NCBI GenBank assembly: GCA_943735955.1 | Contig: OX030956.1 | Location: 9,558,445-9,622,444 of the forward strand | Direction: 5' to 3' | Length of the DNA stretch: 64,000 nucleotides | From: Piscicola geometra | Lineage: Eukaryota; Annelida; Clitellata; Hirudinida; Piscicolidae | Shown: piece by piece, positions 24,000 to 34,343 of the stretch | How positions within the stretch are numbered: the stretch's first letter is position 1 | Layout: the number at the start of each line of letters is the position of its first letter | Position numbers and translations under genes: made by a program | Notes under the pieces: model-generated | Told to the model about the DNA's origin: nothing | Seen by the model: only the letters and a program-made list of their open reading frames with translations | Databases searched by the model: none

Positions 24000-25480
24000 T
24001 TTAAGAAGACGAGGGAGGAATGTTTTACTTTCGACCGTATTATATATAGGGGTATCAAAATTGTGTTTTCGGGGTCTTAAGTTATGAGTAGATTTTTTAA
24101 AGGGGGGGGTAAGAAATGGTGAAGAACGTGGTCAGAGTTAGTAGATATTTTAAAAAATAGTTTAGTGTCTAAAGTGGTAAACATAGAAATGATAGATGGG
24201 TAGAGAGAGGGAAGGTAGTTAAATCTAATGAGTTTATTAATTAGGGACTGGAGTTGCTTAATGTGGGGCTGATTAGCAAAACCAGACCAAGAAGGAGCTG
24301 CATACTTAAGGTGAGAGAAGATGAGGGACTCAGTGATGTCAAAGAGTTTGGCACTAAAGAGTTCATGGGAATGGATTGTTTTGATGGCATGAAAAGTTTG
24401 AAAGCATTTTTTGATAATGTGATCTATGTGTGGTGAAATGTTAAGGGTGTCAGTGAATGTGATACCTAAGATAGTTAGTTTGTACGTGCGTTGAATGGAA
24501 GGATGTAAAGCTGGTGGTGTGATGCGTTTATAACTATTATGGACTATGAGTTCAAATGATTTTTTGAGGTTAAGTGAGAGATTACTGAGCTTGGCCCACT
24601 TAGAGAGGGAGTCAAGCTCTGATTGGATGGTGTGGGTGTTAGATGATGGAATAATGAGATAGGTGTCATCATCGAATTTTAAAATATAATTAGAAGGGTG
24701 ATAGGGTTGAAGTGAAGAGGCGTTAATTATAAAGGTAGATGGACCAAGAACTGAACCTTGGACCACGCTAGAGTTGATGGGAAGGATACTAGAAAGTTGA
24801 TTTAAATAAATGGTGGAATGTGATCGGTTGGAAAGGAATGAAATGAGAAGGTTGTATATGTTGTCATCAAGAGGAAGAAGTGCAAGATTGGAGGCGAGGG
24901 TATGGTGATCAAGAGTGTCAAAGGCTTTAGTAAAGTCAAGAGCAATAAGTTGAACATGACTATTAGTTTTGAGAAGTTAAGTGATGGTAGACGTGATAGC
25001 AATTATGGCAGAAGTAGGAGAACCTGATGGGCGAAAGGCGAATTGATCTTTAAGAATAGGTATTACTGATGGGTGATGGAAGCAAGGGTATATATATTGA
25101 GAAACTATGATTTTTTCGAGAAGGCGTGATAATATTGGGGTGACTGAAATGGGACGAAAGTCTTGAGGCGATATTGGATGTTTAGTTTTGGGGATGAGAT
25201 GAATAATGCTGGATTTCCACTGAAGAGGAAAATAAGAAGTGTTAATGCAATTGTTGAAGATGATGGAAAGTGGAGTACTGATTATGGATGCAATTAGTTG
25301 GAGATACCATTGTGGCAAGCCATCGGAGTCGGTACCAGTTGGGCATTTTATGGTGAGAAGATTAAAAATGGTGATAGGGTTAACATGGTCTTGAGTATAC
25401 AGTGCTGTTGATTTAAATAGAGGATGGACATAGGATGGGATTTTTAAAACAAACTTGTTGCAAGTCTTAACTCGAGATCC
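24000..25480 (-). pseudogene. Decayed non-LTR retrotransposon reverse transcriptase
   Basis: Three minus-strand frames together cover a LINE reverse transcriptase. WKSSIIHLIPKTKHP and FRPISVTPILSRLLEKII lie at 24977-25318. An intermediate piece lies at 24802-25002. VQGSVLGPSTFIINASSL, FDDDTYLIIPS and a thumb region lie at 24077-24766. The catalytic box is FDDD rather than the usual [FY]ADD. Frameshifts separate the pieces. It is a different family from the other LINEs in the window. Confidence 0.8.
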
Positions 25481-25629
25481 ACAATTTCATTTTTTATAAA
25501 ATATTAAAAATCAACATTCATCAACAAAATTTTAATTTTTATAATAAATTCCATAACTATCATAATGAACACATTGTATATTGTTCATTGATTAGAAATA
25601 GAGATACCATCAATGTGACTGATACCGAT

Positions 25630-26768
25630 CAGTGTTGTTCCAGTTAACTGTAACTGTAACTGAAATGGTAAATTAACTGAAAAATCTAATTCAATTAACT
25701 GTTACTTTAACTGTAACTGGAATTCAATGCATAATTGTAACTGAGATAGAAACTGAAAAACAAGAATACTAACTGAATAGAAGCTAGAAAAAAATAAATA
25801 TTTTAAAAAAAGAGAAGCGCTACAAGATAAAAATTCGCGTCGTCAGGTGATTGAGCAATAATATTTTAATTTTTTTTTATTCCGATTATATTAATTTAGT
25901 GTTTTACATAGTTAATTTTTTTCTGACAATTTCAATTATAAAAATTATTTTTAAAATGTTTAAAGTTAATAGCAGCAGAAAAAAAGAAAACGGCGTATGG
26001 GCCTATTTTATTTACGAAGCTTCATACGACAAAAGCGAATGTCAGGTCTCGGAAGAGGATGATCATGATAAGGGTACTGAGAAAATAAAAAAGGCAGTCA
26101 AAGACTTTCTGGAACAAATTTAATCAATCACTTGAAATGAAAACATCCAGCGTGTTACGACAAAATGAAAAAGGAAGAGAAGGATGCCCAGAAAAGTCTT
26201 GGAACAAAATCAAATAGTGTTGAAGAAGTTGAAAAACAGTAACACTAGAGCAAGCAACCACTCAGAATAAAAAATGGCAAGAGGATTCCCATGCTACAAC
26301 TTATTTGAAAGCAAATGGTTTATTTTTCCGGACAGAAAATGAAGTGCAATACCCAATATAATCTTCTTTTACGCAAGACCTTGTTTCAGCTCCCGCTTCA
26401 CAAGCGTATGTGGAGAGGGTGTTTTCGGTGTATGGAGACCTAACTGCAGGGAAAAAATCGCCTCAGAAAACATCTGGAATTGAAGACATTTATGAAAATG
26501 AACAGCATATATTATGAATAATATATTTATATATCTTTTAAATAATTTTACTTTTAAACATTGATTTGGGTTGTATTACAAATAAAAATTATTTTTTCCC
26601 ATCTTGATTAACTCTAACTGAAACTTTAACTAAAAAAATAACAGAAACTGGAATAGTAACTGAAAAATTAAATTTTCCTTAACTGTAACTTGAAGAGTAA
26701 CTGAGAAATTAATTTTTTCTAACTGTAACTTGAATTTGAACTGAAAATTCCGAACTGGAAAATCACTG
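25630..26768 (+). mobile_element. hAT transposon C with perfect 8-bp target duplication
   Basis: The ends CAGTGTTGTTCCAGTT (25630) and AACTGGAAAATCACTG (ending 26768) are inverted repeats. They are flanked by the perfect duplication ATACCGAT (25622-25629, 26769-26776). Inside are a BED-like N-terminal piece from 25956 (GVWAYFIYEASYDKSECQV) and a C-terminal dimerisation piece near 26385-26450 (ASQAYVERVFSVYGDL). The element is about 1.14 kb with most of the transposase deleted. Subterminal runs of TAACTGTAACT and TAACTGAAAAATTAA fill both ends. Confidence 0.88.
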
Positions 26769-26997
26769 ATACCGATACTTGAAAAAAAGAGTGATACTAT
26801 CGGCGCATCTCAAACTAGAAAAACAGCAAAATGAATATAAATGTTGCCATAACCCTTATCTGCATCCTCACATCTTACCTGCAGATAGAACTTGTCAAGA
26901 CATTTATTGGCTTGTTCCTATTGTTTTGTGGATGCGGCACCTGGTTTTTCCAGCTGTCGCTAACGAAACCAAAATGGTTTAAATCACCATGTAAGAG
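26221..26997 (+). repeat. Tandem segmental duplication, unit 1
   Basis: It starts in the right half of hAT C (GTTGAAAAACAG), runs through the hAT end and its ATACCGAT duplication, and continues into unique sequence with a short hydrophobic ORF, ending near GTAAGA at 26991. Unit 2 (27027-27868) follows about 30 bp later in the same order. Confidence 0.85.
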
Positions 26998-27019
26998 CCT
27001 TTTTCTTTATAACGAATAA
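26831..27019 (+). CDS. Small hydrophobic ORF, possible first exon (copy 1)
   Basis: I do not recognise the family. The frame starts MNINVAITLICILTSYLQIE, is strongly hydrophobic over the first 40 residues (signal anchor or one to two membrane segments), and then reads TWFFQLSLTKPKWFK. After that it passes a GTAAG at 26991, which looks like a splice donor, so the last residues before the stop are probably intronic. The paralogue at 27705-27866 keeps the frame. In the TWFFQLSLTKPxWFK part most base differences between copies are synonymous, as expected of a selected protein. Downstream exons were not found. Confidence 0.45.
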   Translation: MNINVAITLICILTSYLQIELVKTFIGLFLLFCGCGTWFFQLSLTKPKWFKSPCKSLFLYNE

Positions 27020-27026
27020 TTTTTGT

Positions 27027-27868
27027 TGTTGAAAAGTTGAAAAACAGGTTACACTAGAGCAGACAACCACTCAGAAATAAAAATGGCAAGAGGATTCCCA
27101 TGAAGTTCGGCTTCGTCAACAACTCCTGCTACAACTTATTTGAAAGCAAATGGTCTATATTTCCGGACAGAAAATGAAGTGCAATACCCAATATAAGCTT
27201 CTTTTGCTCTAAACTTTGTTTCAGCTCCCGTTTCACAAGCGTATGTGGAGAGGGTGTTTTCGGTGTATGGAGACCTAACGGCAGGGAGAAAAATCGCCTC
27301 AGAAAACATCTGGAATTGAAGACATTTATGAGAATGAACAGCATATATTATGAATAATAAATGTATATATCTTTTAAATAATTTGACTTTTATACATTGA
27401 TTTGGGTTGTATTAAAAATAAAAATTCTTTTTTTTCCATCTTGATTAAATCTAAATTGAAACTAAAAAAAATAACTGAAACTGGAATAGTAACTGAAAAA
27501 TTAAATTTTTTATAACTGTAACTTGAATAGTAACTGAAAAATTGAATTTTTCCTAACTGTAACTTGAATAGTAACTGAAAAATTAAATTTTTCTTAACTG
27601 TAACTTAAACTTTAACTGAAAAATCCGAACTGGAAAATCACTGATACCGATACTTGAAAAAAAGAGCGATAATATCGGCGCGTCTCAAATAGAAAATCAG
27701 CCAAATGAATATAAATGTTGCCATATCCCTTATCTGCATCCTCACATCTTACCTGCAGATAGACCTTGTGAAGACATTTGTCAGGATTAGTCTTATAAAA
27801 TGTGGAAGCAGCACCTGGTTCTTCCAGTTGTCGCTGACGAAGCCAAGTTGGTTCAAATTTTTGTAAGA
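27027..27868 (+). repeat. Tandem segmental duplication, unit 2
   Basis: Second copy of unit 1. It contains the right part of hAT C again (ending 27643, followed by ATACCGAT at 27644-27651) and the second copy of the short ORF. The subterminal TAACTGTAACT repeats are more numerous here than in unit 1. Confidence 0.85.
27705..27866 (+). CDS. Small hydrophobic ORF, possible first exon (copy 2)
   Basis: A 53-codon frame starting MNINVAISLICILTSYLQID and ending TWFFQLSLTKPSWFKFL, paralogous to 26831-27019. The GTAAG donor-like site of copy 1 is conserved at 27863, overlapping the TAA. The middle segment (after LVKTF) has diverged while both flanks are conserved. Function unknown. It might be an N-terminal membrane-anchor exon of a duplicated gene whose other exons are not visible. 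Confidence 0.45.
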   Translation: MNINVAISLICILTSYLQIDLVKTFVRISLIKCGSSTWFFQLSLTKPSWFKFL

Positions 27869-27959
27869 AGGGAAAGATTGTTTTTAGAGTATTGTATAAC
27901 TAATGAAAAGATTTGAGTTTTAGGATCGGAGTTATTGTTGTTTGTATTTGTGTGTGTGT

Positions 27960-28730
27960 GGGTAAGGTATTTTTTCATTAGCAGATACTTTTGAATGTGT
28001 GGAGAGGATGCTTTGAGCTTTTGTGTAGGAGAGAGAATGTATTGGTGGGTTTTATGTGTATTTTTGTTGAGATGGTGTTGTTTTTGAGTGTAGGTTTGGT
28101 AGGGAAGGGGTAAGTGGAGGTGGATGCAGTAGGTGGAGAAGGAGCAGGGGTGGTTAGAGTGGGTAGAGATAAAGAAGAGGTGGAGGTGGGTGGAGTAGGT
28201 AGAGAGGAAGTTGAAGTTGATGGATTAGGTGGGAATGGAGAAGAGATGGAGGCGGATGGAGTAGGTTTAGTGAAAGGTGGGGGATTAGATTCCCTAGTTA
28301 GAATAGGGTTGGTGGTAGTTTGTGTGGATGGAGGGTTGGATTGTTCATGGGTAGTTGTGGGGCTTGTGAGGGTTGCGGTTGAATTAATAATGTGTTTAAT
28401 TATTTGATTGAGGGAGTCTGATTTTAGTTGTGAGGGTCTTGTGTTGGAATCAATGTAGAGTTTGTTATGGAGAGATGAAAATTGGGTAAAACTAGGTTAT
28501 TGTGAGTAAGAAGAGACATGCATAGAAGTGTAATTTTCTCTATTGTTTCCTTATATAAGAGTTGTTGGATGGATACTATGAATGCCGACGCCTCAAGAGT
28601 CAAAGATCCAGAGTTTAATTGGAGGAAGGATTTAATGGATTCCCATAGGGAGAACCATTGAGTGTGTACTTTGCGAATTATTGATGCTAGTTTTGAGTTG
28701 AGTTTTATTAAACTTTTTGTTGTTAGTGTT
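27960..28730 (-). pseudogene. Pro/Ser/Thr-rich remnant, perhaps ORF1 of the decayed LINE
   Basis: Read on the minus strand, 28100-28300 gives Pro/Ser/Thr-rich text such as PTPPTSTSSLSLPTLTTPAP. This resembles the low-complexity part of LINE ORF1 proteins. It is on the same strand as the LINE RT at 24000-25480, with hAT C and the tandem duplication between them. The link is inference. Confidence 0.35.
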
Positions 28731-28824
28731 GTATTAAGGGTCGAGGATGTCGGGAAGGAGCAGAGATGTGAATTGGGGGTTGCAGTTATGGATGTTGTAG
28801 GATTGGAAAGGGTTGTGGATATTG

Positions 28825-28980
28825 TGGTGTTGTGAGGTTGAAAGATTGATCAGGTTGATGCTTGTGTGTCCAACAACGTCTTGTACTGCAGAAAGATCTT
28901 TTAGTGCTTTGCGGCGTCTTAAGACTTGGTTGCGTGCACCTATGACACAGCCTCGCATGAATTCACTGCATATATATACA
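28825..28980 (+). pseudogene. hAT transposase C-terminal relic
   Basis: IRLMLVCPTTSCTAERSFSA followed by LRRLKTWLRAPMTQPRMNSL is the classical hAT dimerisation signature (TAERSFSALRRLK). It stops where the next hAT element begins at 28987, which may have inserted into it. Confidence 0.85.
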
Positions 28981-29703
28981 TATATGCAGGGCTCGCGCTG
29001 TCGAGGGCCACCGGGGCCAATGGCCCCACTTTTTCAAAATTGGCCCGAAAGAATCCTGATTGGCCCCAATGAATTTTTATATTTTTTTATCCAAATTTTA
29101 TTTTCGATTTTTTGTGTGACATTTTTTAGATGTTTCTTTGTCTAAAAGAATGTCGCGGGAAGAAGTTGTTTTTGAAAAATTGAGCCAATCAAAAATAGCT
29201 TCGTGTTTTAATCCGGTCATTCGCGTGCATTGTTTAATTCATTCGATGTAAACAATCGGTACATCCAATGCGTTTTGAACGTTGTTTAATTCATCCGGGT
29301 GTGTCGTGAAGGACGTTGTTTAATTCTTCACTACATAACTCGATGTACATCACATCAATCATAAACAAAGACGGATTGATACGATTTATTGATGTATAAA
29401 TAGAACTACATCCAATCAAAACTATGTAGGTTAGCTATCAAAAGTAGTAAGTAAGAATGGGTTTTCGTAATTACTTAATATAATTATATAAAGTAATTAC
29501 TATGATAATTAAATTAGTTTTATTAAGAATATTTTAAAAATCGAGTAAAACTCTATATAAGCCTCTGTCAATCTATATAATACGTGTGTTGTATAGCATA
29601 CTTTGAAATACCGTTAGGTCATTAAAGACGCGTGAAATTAAAGAGATATTAAAAAAGCTATTACTAAGAAATCTGTCAAATGTCTTTCTCAACTGGTTCT
29701 CAG

Positions 29704-29886
29704 GATGGAAAAGAGTCAAGCCAAAAAGAAAAAAAACAGAGCATTTCAACAGACATGGAAAATTAATAACAATTGGCTCTGCTTTGACAATATAAAAAAT
29801 GAAATGTACTGTGATCTATGTATGAAGGTGCAAAATAAAAACTCTTTTACTTTTGGATGCAGTAATATTAAAAAAACTCGGTGTTG
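29704..29886 (+). pseudogene. TTF-type zinc-finger fragment of a hAT transposase
   Basis: AFQQTWKINNNWLCFDNIKN then MYCDLCMKVQNKNSFTFGC matches the N-terminal TTF-like finger of ZNF862/KIAA1586-type domesticated or active hAT proteins (W-x-C, YCxLC, NSFxxGC). The frame stops soon after. Later transposase pieces (for example EAVGIESSQPELLCFANFT near 30490-30540) are out of frame with it. Confidence 0.7.
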
Positions 29887-30594
29887 AAACATGCGAGTTC
29901 TAAAGGTAACTGTTAATAAAATTGCATAATTTAGCTCAATTATTTCATTATAAGTATTTTTAAATGAAGATTACCTGCGTTCACTTTTTTATAATCCTCA
30001 TTCTTTAAGTCTTTATAAACCAATAACAACCTTCAAGTTTTTGTACATTGCTAACTTTTTTTTTGATGTGCTCAAGCCTATTTCTATATCGTCCAAAATG
30101 TACCAAAAGAAGGACTTGGCTTATTCTGAGATTGCACCTCTTTTAACAGCAACTATTCAGACTTTAGAGAACATGTTAAAAAACTAAGTCAGGCCCCATG
30201 ATGCAGAAGTTTTTAAAGCTTATACCTGACATTCCAAAGCCTGATGAATTTGGTCTGTGTATTTTTGATTATGAAGGTCACACTATTCGAGACAGTGTGA
30301 AATAGAGAACTGAAGCTGAGTCTGTATGCGGAAAGTTTGTTGAAAGCATGACAAAAAGCCTCAATAGTAGGTTTTCAGACAACGAGGATGGATCTGTATT
30401 AACAGCAATGAACAATTTTTTTGATCCAAGTATTTCAGTTTCCGAAATACACTCAGACATAGAAACAGTATCTAAGTACCTAGAGGCTGTGGGTATCGAG
30501 AGCTCACAACCTGAACTACTCTGCTTCGCCAACTTCACTTGAGCCAGCCATAGCTCTGGTAATAAGTCTGTCACTGACATAATATCTACAACTA

Positions 30595-30826
30595 GTTGTA
30601 GGTTAACTGCACCCGCGCTGCATGTGTTAAATGCACCTTTTCTTGCGCGTGTTTCTTTTTTTTTTACAGAAAAAACGTTAATTTAGGGTTAAGGTTAGGG
30701 TTAGGATTAGGGTTAGGGTTAGGGTTAAGGTTTTCAGAAAAATCGCATTTTAAGAAGAAACGCGCAAGAAAAGGTGCATTTAACACATGCAGCGCGGGTG
30801 CAGCGCGGGTGCAGTTAACCTACAAC
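30595..30826. mobile_element. Foldback/MITE-like element with telomere-like loop
   Basis: The left arm 30595-30656 (GTTGTAGGTTAACTGCACCC...) and right arm 30754-30826 are long inverted repeats; the right arm has an extra copy of an 11-bp piece (AGCGCGGGTGC). The loop holds about eight TTAGGG/TTAAGG units (30682-30730). There is no coding content. It lies close to the right end of hAT D. Confidence 0.8.
30682..30730 (+). repeat. Interstitial (TTAGGG)n-like repeat
   Basis: TTAGGGTTAAGGTTAGGG and variants, the animal telomere unit, inside the foldback loop. Short similar runs occur at 12166-12195 and 31744-31768. Confidence 0.9.
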
Positions 30827-31029
30827 CCGCGGGCCCTGTATATGTATATGTATATATATATATATATAATATTATTTTAGTAAGTTAGACAGTTATTTGA
30901 AAAAAATAGTCATATATAACTTTTTTTAAATTTTATTATTAACATTTATTATATTTTAAAAATTCTGCTCATTTGACACAATTCACTTTTAAGCTTGTTA
31001 AAAAAGGTGTTCGTAGTACATCCCGATTA

Positions 31030-31054
31030 GATTAGATTAGACTCTAATCTAATC
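31030..31054. promoter_or_regulatory. Perfect 10-bp hairpin just upstream of QTRT2
   Basis: GATTAGATTA, a 5-base loop, then TAATCTAATC. It ends 14 bp before the inferred QTRT2 start codon and overlaps a GATTA tandem run. It may be part of the 5' leader or promoter; function unknown. Confidence 0.4.
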
Positions 31055-31068
31055 ATTAGAGGAATAAA

Positions 31069-34000
31069 ATGGATTTCACTCTTGATAACATCAATCCATA
31101 TCGAATAGGAAAGCTAAAAAGCAAACAACTTATTATTAAAACTCCTGCATGCCTTCTTTACACAAAATTAGGTAGACTTGAACATTATTAAAGTAATTGA
31201 AAAGTATTTATCACATTGATACTTTTATAATTTTTAAAATTTCTTTAATTTCTTCTAGGTTCAGTCCCATATTTAAGTAGAGACATACTCAAGAGATGTA
31301 GTCTCATGTCTTCATTCATTCACATGCCACTGAACCATTTGTAAGAAAAATTTCAATAACTTTGAAATAAAAATAAAAATTTAAATTCATACATCAATAA
31401 TAAAATGCACAAAAACGAAGAAACTATTACTAAGCCTTAGTAACTAAGGGGGTGCATTATATTCCCTGATGCATGTATTCCTTTCCAACATATATTATAT
31501 ATTGAAACCCGTTGGTTATATCCTGCGAGACATTTCTCCAAAGATAGGCACGGCTTAGGTATCTTGAGAGAACTTTATAGAATTTATGAATTTATATATA
31601 TTTATAAGTGCAAAATAAAAACATTTTCTGTGGTATAAATTATACTGTATGATCATTATACTATAATGGTTAGCATTCCATATTGTGGATCTGGCGATCT
31701 TGGACATACTTTTTTGAAATTAAACATTTTTTGATAAATAAAATATTAGGTTGAGGTTAGGGTTAGGCTTATTCTTATGTCTTTTTTGGAGACCATGTTT
31801 GGAAAAAACTATAGTAGAATTTAATGCAAATGTTGCAAACAAAAATTTCTTGCCGTGTCAAATTTAGTGCTATCTTCCTAACACAACAGCACTGAACATA
31901 GAGAGACGATAGCAACGTTGACAGATGGTTTACAACAATTCACTTCCTTACAGGTCTCAAAAACTCACTTTTAATTTTTTTTAAATTTGAAAATTCATTT
32001 TTTGAACATCATCATCAACATCATTTTCATCATCATCATCATTTCCACAGGAATTCCCGTTATACTGTTCAGTACATGATCCTTCAGTCACCCTTCAGTC
32101 TGGCTTCAACCATTGCACACAAGTAGCACTCTGGAACAAGGCAGGAAAAGTCTTGGTGAGATATAGTGCAGCTGGCAGTGTAAAATGGTAATTTGTAATT
32201 TTGTTTTTGAAAACACTCGATTCATGACATTGATAACACCAACAGCTTGACGTGTCTTCCTACATGGATATGGTGGAGCAGTGCAAGCCTGGGTGGTTCG
32301 AGGCGTTGTACGATGGAGACACTGGTGGTGTTGGTGGTGCTGCTGGTGGTGTTGCTGGTGGTGTTGGTGGTGCCCGGGTTGCTGGCGATACTGGCAATGA
32401 TAGTACTGGCGGTAGTGGGGGTCGTACTGAATGGACGAAGAGGGTTCGGAAGGGAGTGGATCGGAGCATCAACATGTTGGACGCATGTCTCGAAAAGCTG
32501 CATGCGTCTGAGGTGGTCACTATGCGCCTTAGTAGGATGTCTGTTGGAACAGCGTTTCACAATATATACCGTTTTTGCACTTTATTTAATGCACACTTTG
32601 AATATTTGTGCATAAAAAACATCACTGATTCAAACCACATCACTGCCTCCAACATCTCTCAACCACCACCACCATCAAACAATGCACCAAGGCTTTGAGG
32701 GAGACGAAGGTGCTTGGAGTGGTGGTGGGAGGCTTCCACGAGGGCGAGAGGATCAGATCTGCCGTGGAGACCTCTCAGAGGCCTGTTCATGGTCCTACTG
32801 CTGTTTATATACTTAATTTAAAAAATAAAATAGATAAAATCTTATTCAATATTCTATTTTAGATGAAGGATCTATTCTTGACTGTCATCACCACCCGTTG
32901 CACCGCTGATGCAGGCTTCAGCATACAGGGCTTCCACAACTCGGGAGTTTCCAGCAGTCTTCTGGACGTTCCACTGCTGGCGCCATTGCTGACCAAAGTG
33001 CTGGTGAGGAGACGCCAGAGTGCCAACTTATTCATTCATTTAATTTGACTTGAGCGCACCAGTTGCTTGCGATCTACATTCCACGAAACGCCTGAATGAT
33101 GGAAGGGATGCTTGCACTCCACAGTCGATCCTGCCTCCTGGCAAGGTGCGACTGATGCACGGGTGCTTTCCTCCACTCAGCCTTCTGCACCTCGCCTGCC
33201 TCGGCATCGACCTCTTCGACAGCTCGTCAGTCCTTTTCGTGTGGTCTTTTGGGATGTAAACAATAATAATAACAACAACAATAACAATAATAATTACTTA
33301 AATTGTTTTTTAATCAATCTAGAAACACCACAATTTGAATGGTGCACTCACAACCACAGCTACCCACACCTGCTTACGGAGTGCAGTGCAGCACTCAGTC
33401 TCGACATCGCCTGCACCCCTTCCGTCGACCTTCCCGCCAAGAAAAGTACCTTGTTGTTATCAGTATCATCTTACTTTTTATTATTTTTATGTGTATTGTT
33501 ACCGCTGGTTTCCAATGCGGAGTGTGGGGGTGATGTTTTCTCACAAACCTCGTCTCACCCGTCCCACAGTGAGACTGGAAGAGCTTCAACGAGATTATGA
33601 TGACAACAACATGAAGATAGACTCTGTTTCTGTTGGTGATGATGATGATGCTGGTGGAAGTACTGATGATGATACGCAAAACAGCAACATCATCTTCTTA
33701 GACAACAAGCGGTTTGTCCAACAGACTTCATTCATTCGACACGCATTTGCATGCAAATTGATGTTTTATTCTTCATGAAAAGAACCTATACGTGTCGCCG
33801 TGAAATTCCTCTATCTCAAACAACCATTCAGTTACCATGACGACATGAGGCCTCTTGTGGTTGGTTGTGACTGCATCACGTGTGCAGGCCACAGCAGAGC
33901 GTACATCCACCACCTCGTCTGCACTCACGAACTTCTCGCTGCCATTTTCCTCTGCGTGTTCGTGAGGCCTCTGGATTGCAGTTTGTGTGCAGGAGTTTTA

Positions 34001-34343
34001 GTTATCCCGCTGCGGAACTGCTGCAATTGTTACCGTATACTCAACCACTAACCACCGCAGACATAACATGCACCACTACCGCCGCTTCATGGAGGTACTA
34101 GGGGAGAGCATGGAGAGGGGAAGGGTGGATGAACTGAAGGTCAAACTAGAGGCTAAGTTGACTCCCGACCTCTGTGAGAGGCTGCTCAACAAGACGAATA
34201 AGAGAATTCCCTTCAACAGGAAAGAGGTTCAAGGAGGTGGCGCCGATGATGATCATGTGGTTGCAACAAACCCCGGTAATGATAATGATGTGAGTAGAGT
34301 TGAAAAAGTGAAATCGAAAGTGGGAAAGTTTGTTGAAACATGA
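31069..34343 (+). CDS. QTRT2: Queuine tRNA-ribosyltransferase accessory subunit 2 (QTRT2), 12 exons, 515 aa
   Basis: QTRT2 pairs with catalytic QTRT1 to exchange guanine for queuine at position 34 of certain tRNAs; the mammalian protein associates with mitochondria. Exons: 31069-31171, 31259-31340, 31890-31953, 32051-32155, 32246-32512, 32692-32791, 32915-33003, 33125-33225, 33360-33445, 33570-33711, 33832-33957, 34061-34343; every phase joins. Family text includes TPACLLYTKLGSVPYLSRDI, FPLYCSVHDPSVTL, MVEQCKPGWFEALYDGD, SVDRS-like KGVDRSINMLDACL, GIDLFDSSYPHLLTE and GCDCITCAGHSRAYIHHL. Zinc ligands are Cys392, Cys394 and Cys397. His423 is 26 residues after the last Cys, as in bacterial TGT. 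It is longer than human (415 aa) through a Gly/Val-rich insert in exon 5, an Asp-rich insert in exon 10 and a C-terminal tail. Confidence 0.93.
31648..31720 (+). pseudogene. tRNA-like fragment (tRNA-His-like 5' half)
   Basis: ACTATAATGGTTAGCATTCC followed by ATATTGTGGA resembles the D-arm and anticodon arm (GTG) of tRNA-His, but the T-arm half does not fold and no CCA-adjacent stem pairs. It lies in QTRT2 intron 2. It could be a tRNA pseudogene or the head of a SINE. Confidence 0.3.

Larger units (their letters stand above)
28987..30838 (+). mobile_element. hAT-like element D (ZNF862/TTF-finger type)
   Basis: The left end CAGGGCTCGCG (28987) and right end CGGGCCCTG (ending 30838) are short inverted ends of the hAT kind. 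The flanks share TATATG, but in low-complexity sequence, so the target duplication is not decisive. Inside are a TTF-type zinc-finger piece (29704-29886), scrappy transposase text (30150-30540) and a foldback element (30595-30826). The coding content is decayed. Confidence 0.65.

Noticed and set aside
28987..30838. TATATG as a target duplication of hAT D
   Set aside because: The flanks are TA-rich low complexity and only 6 bp agree, so it is not counted as proof of insertion.
32863..33048. Longer frame MKDLFLTVITTRCTADAG ahead of QTRT2 exon 7
   Set aside because: Only the part after the acceptor at 32914 aligns with the family (GFSIQGF), so the upstream codons are intronic.
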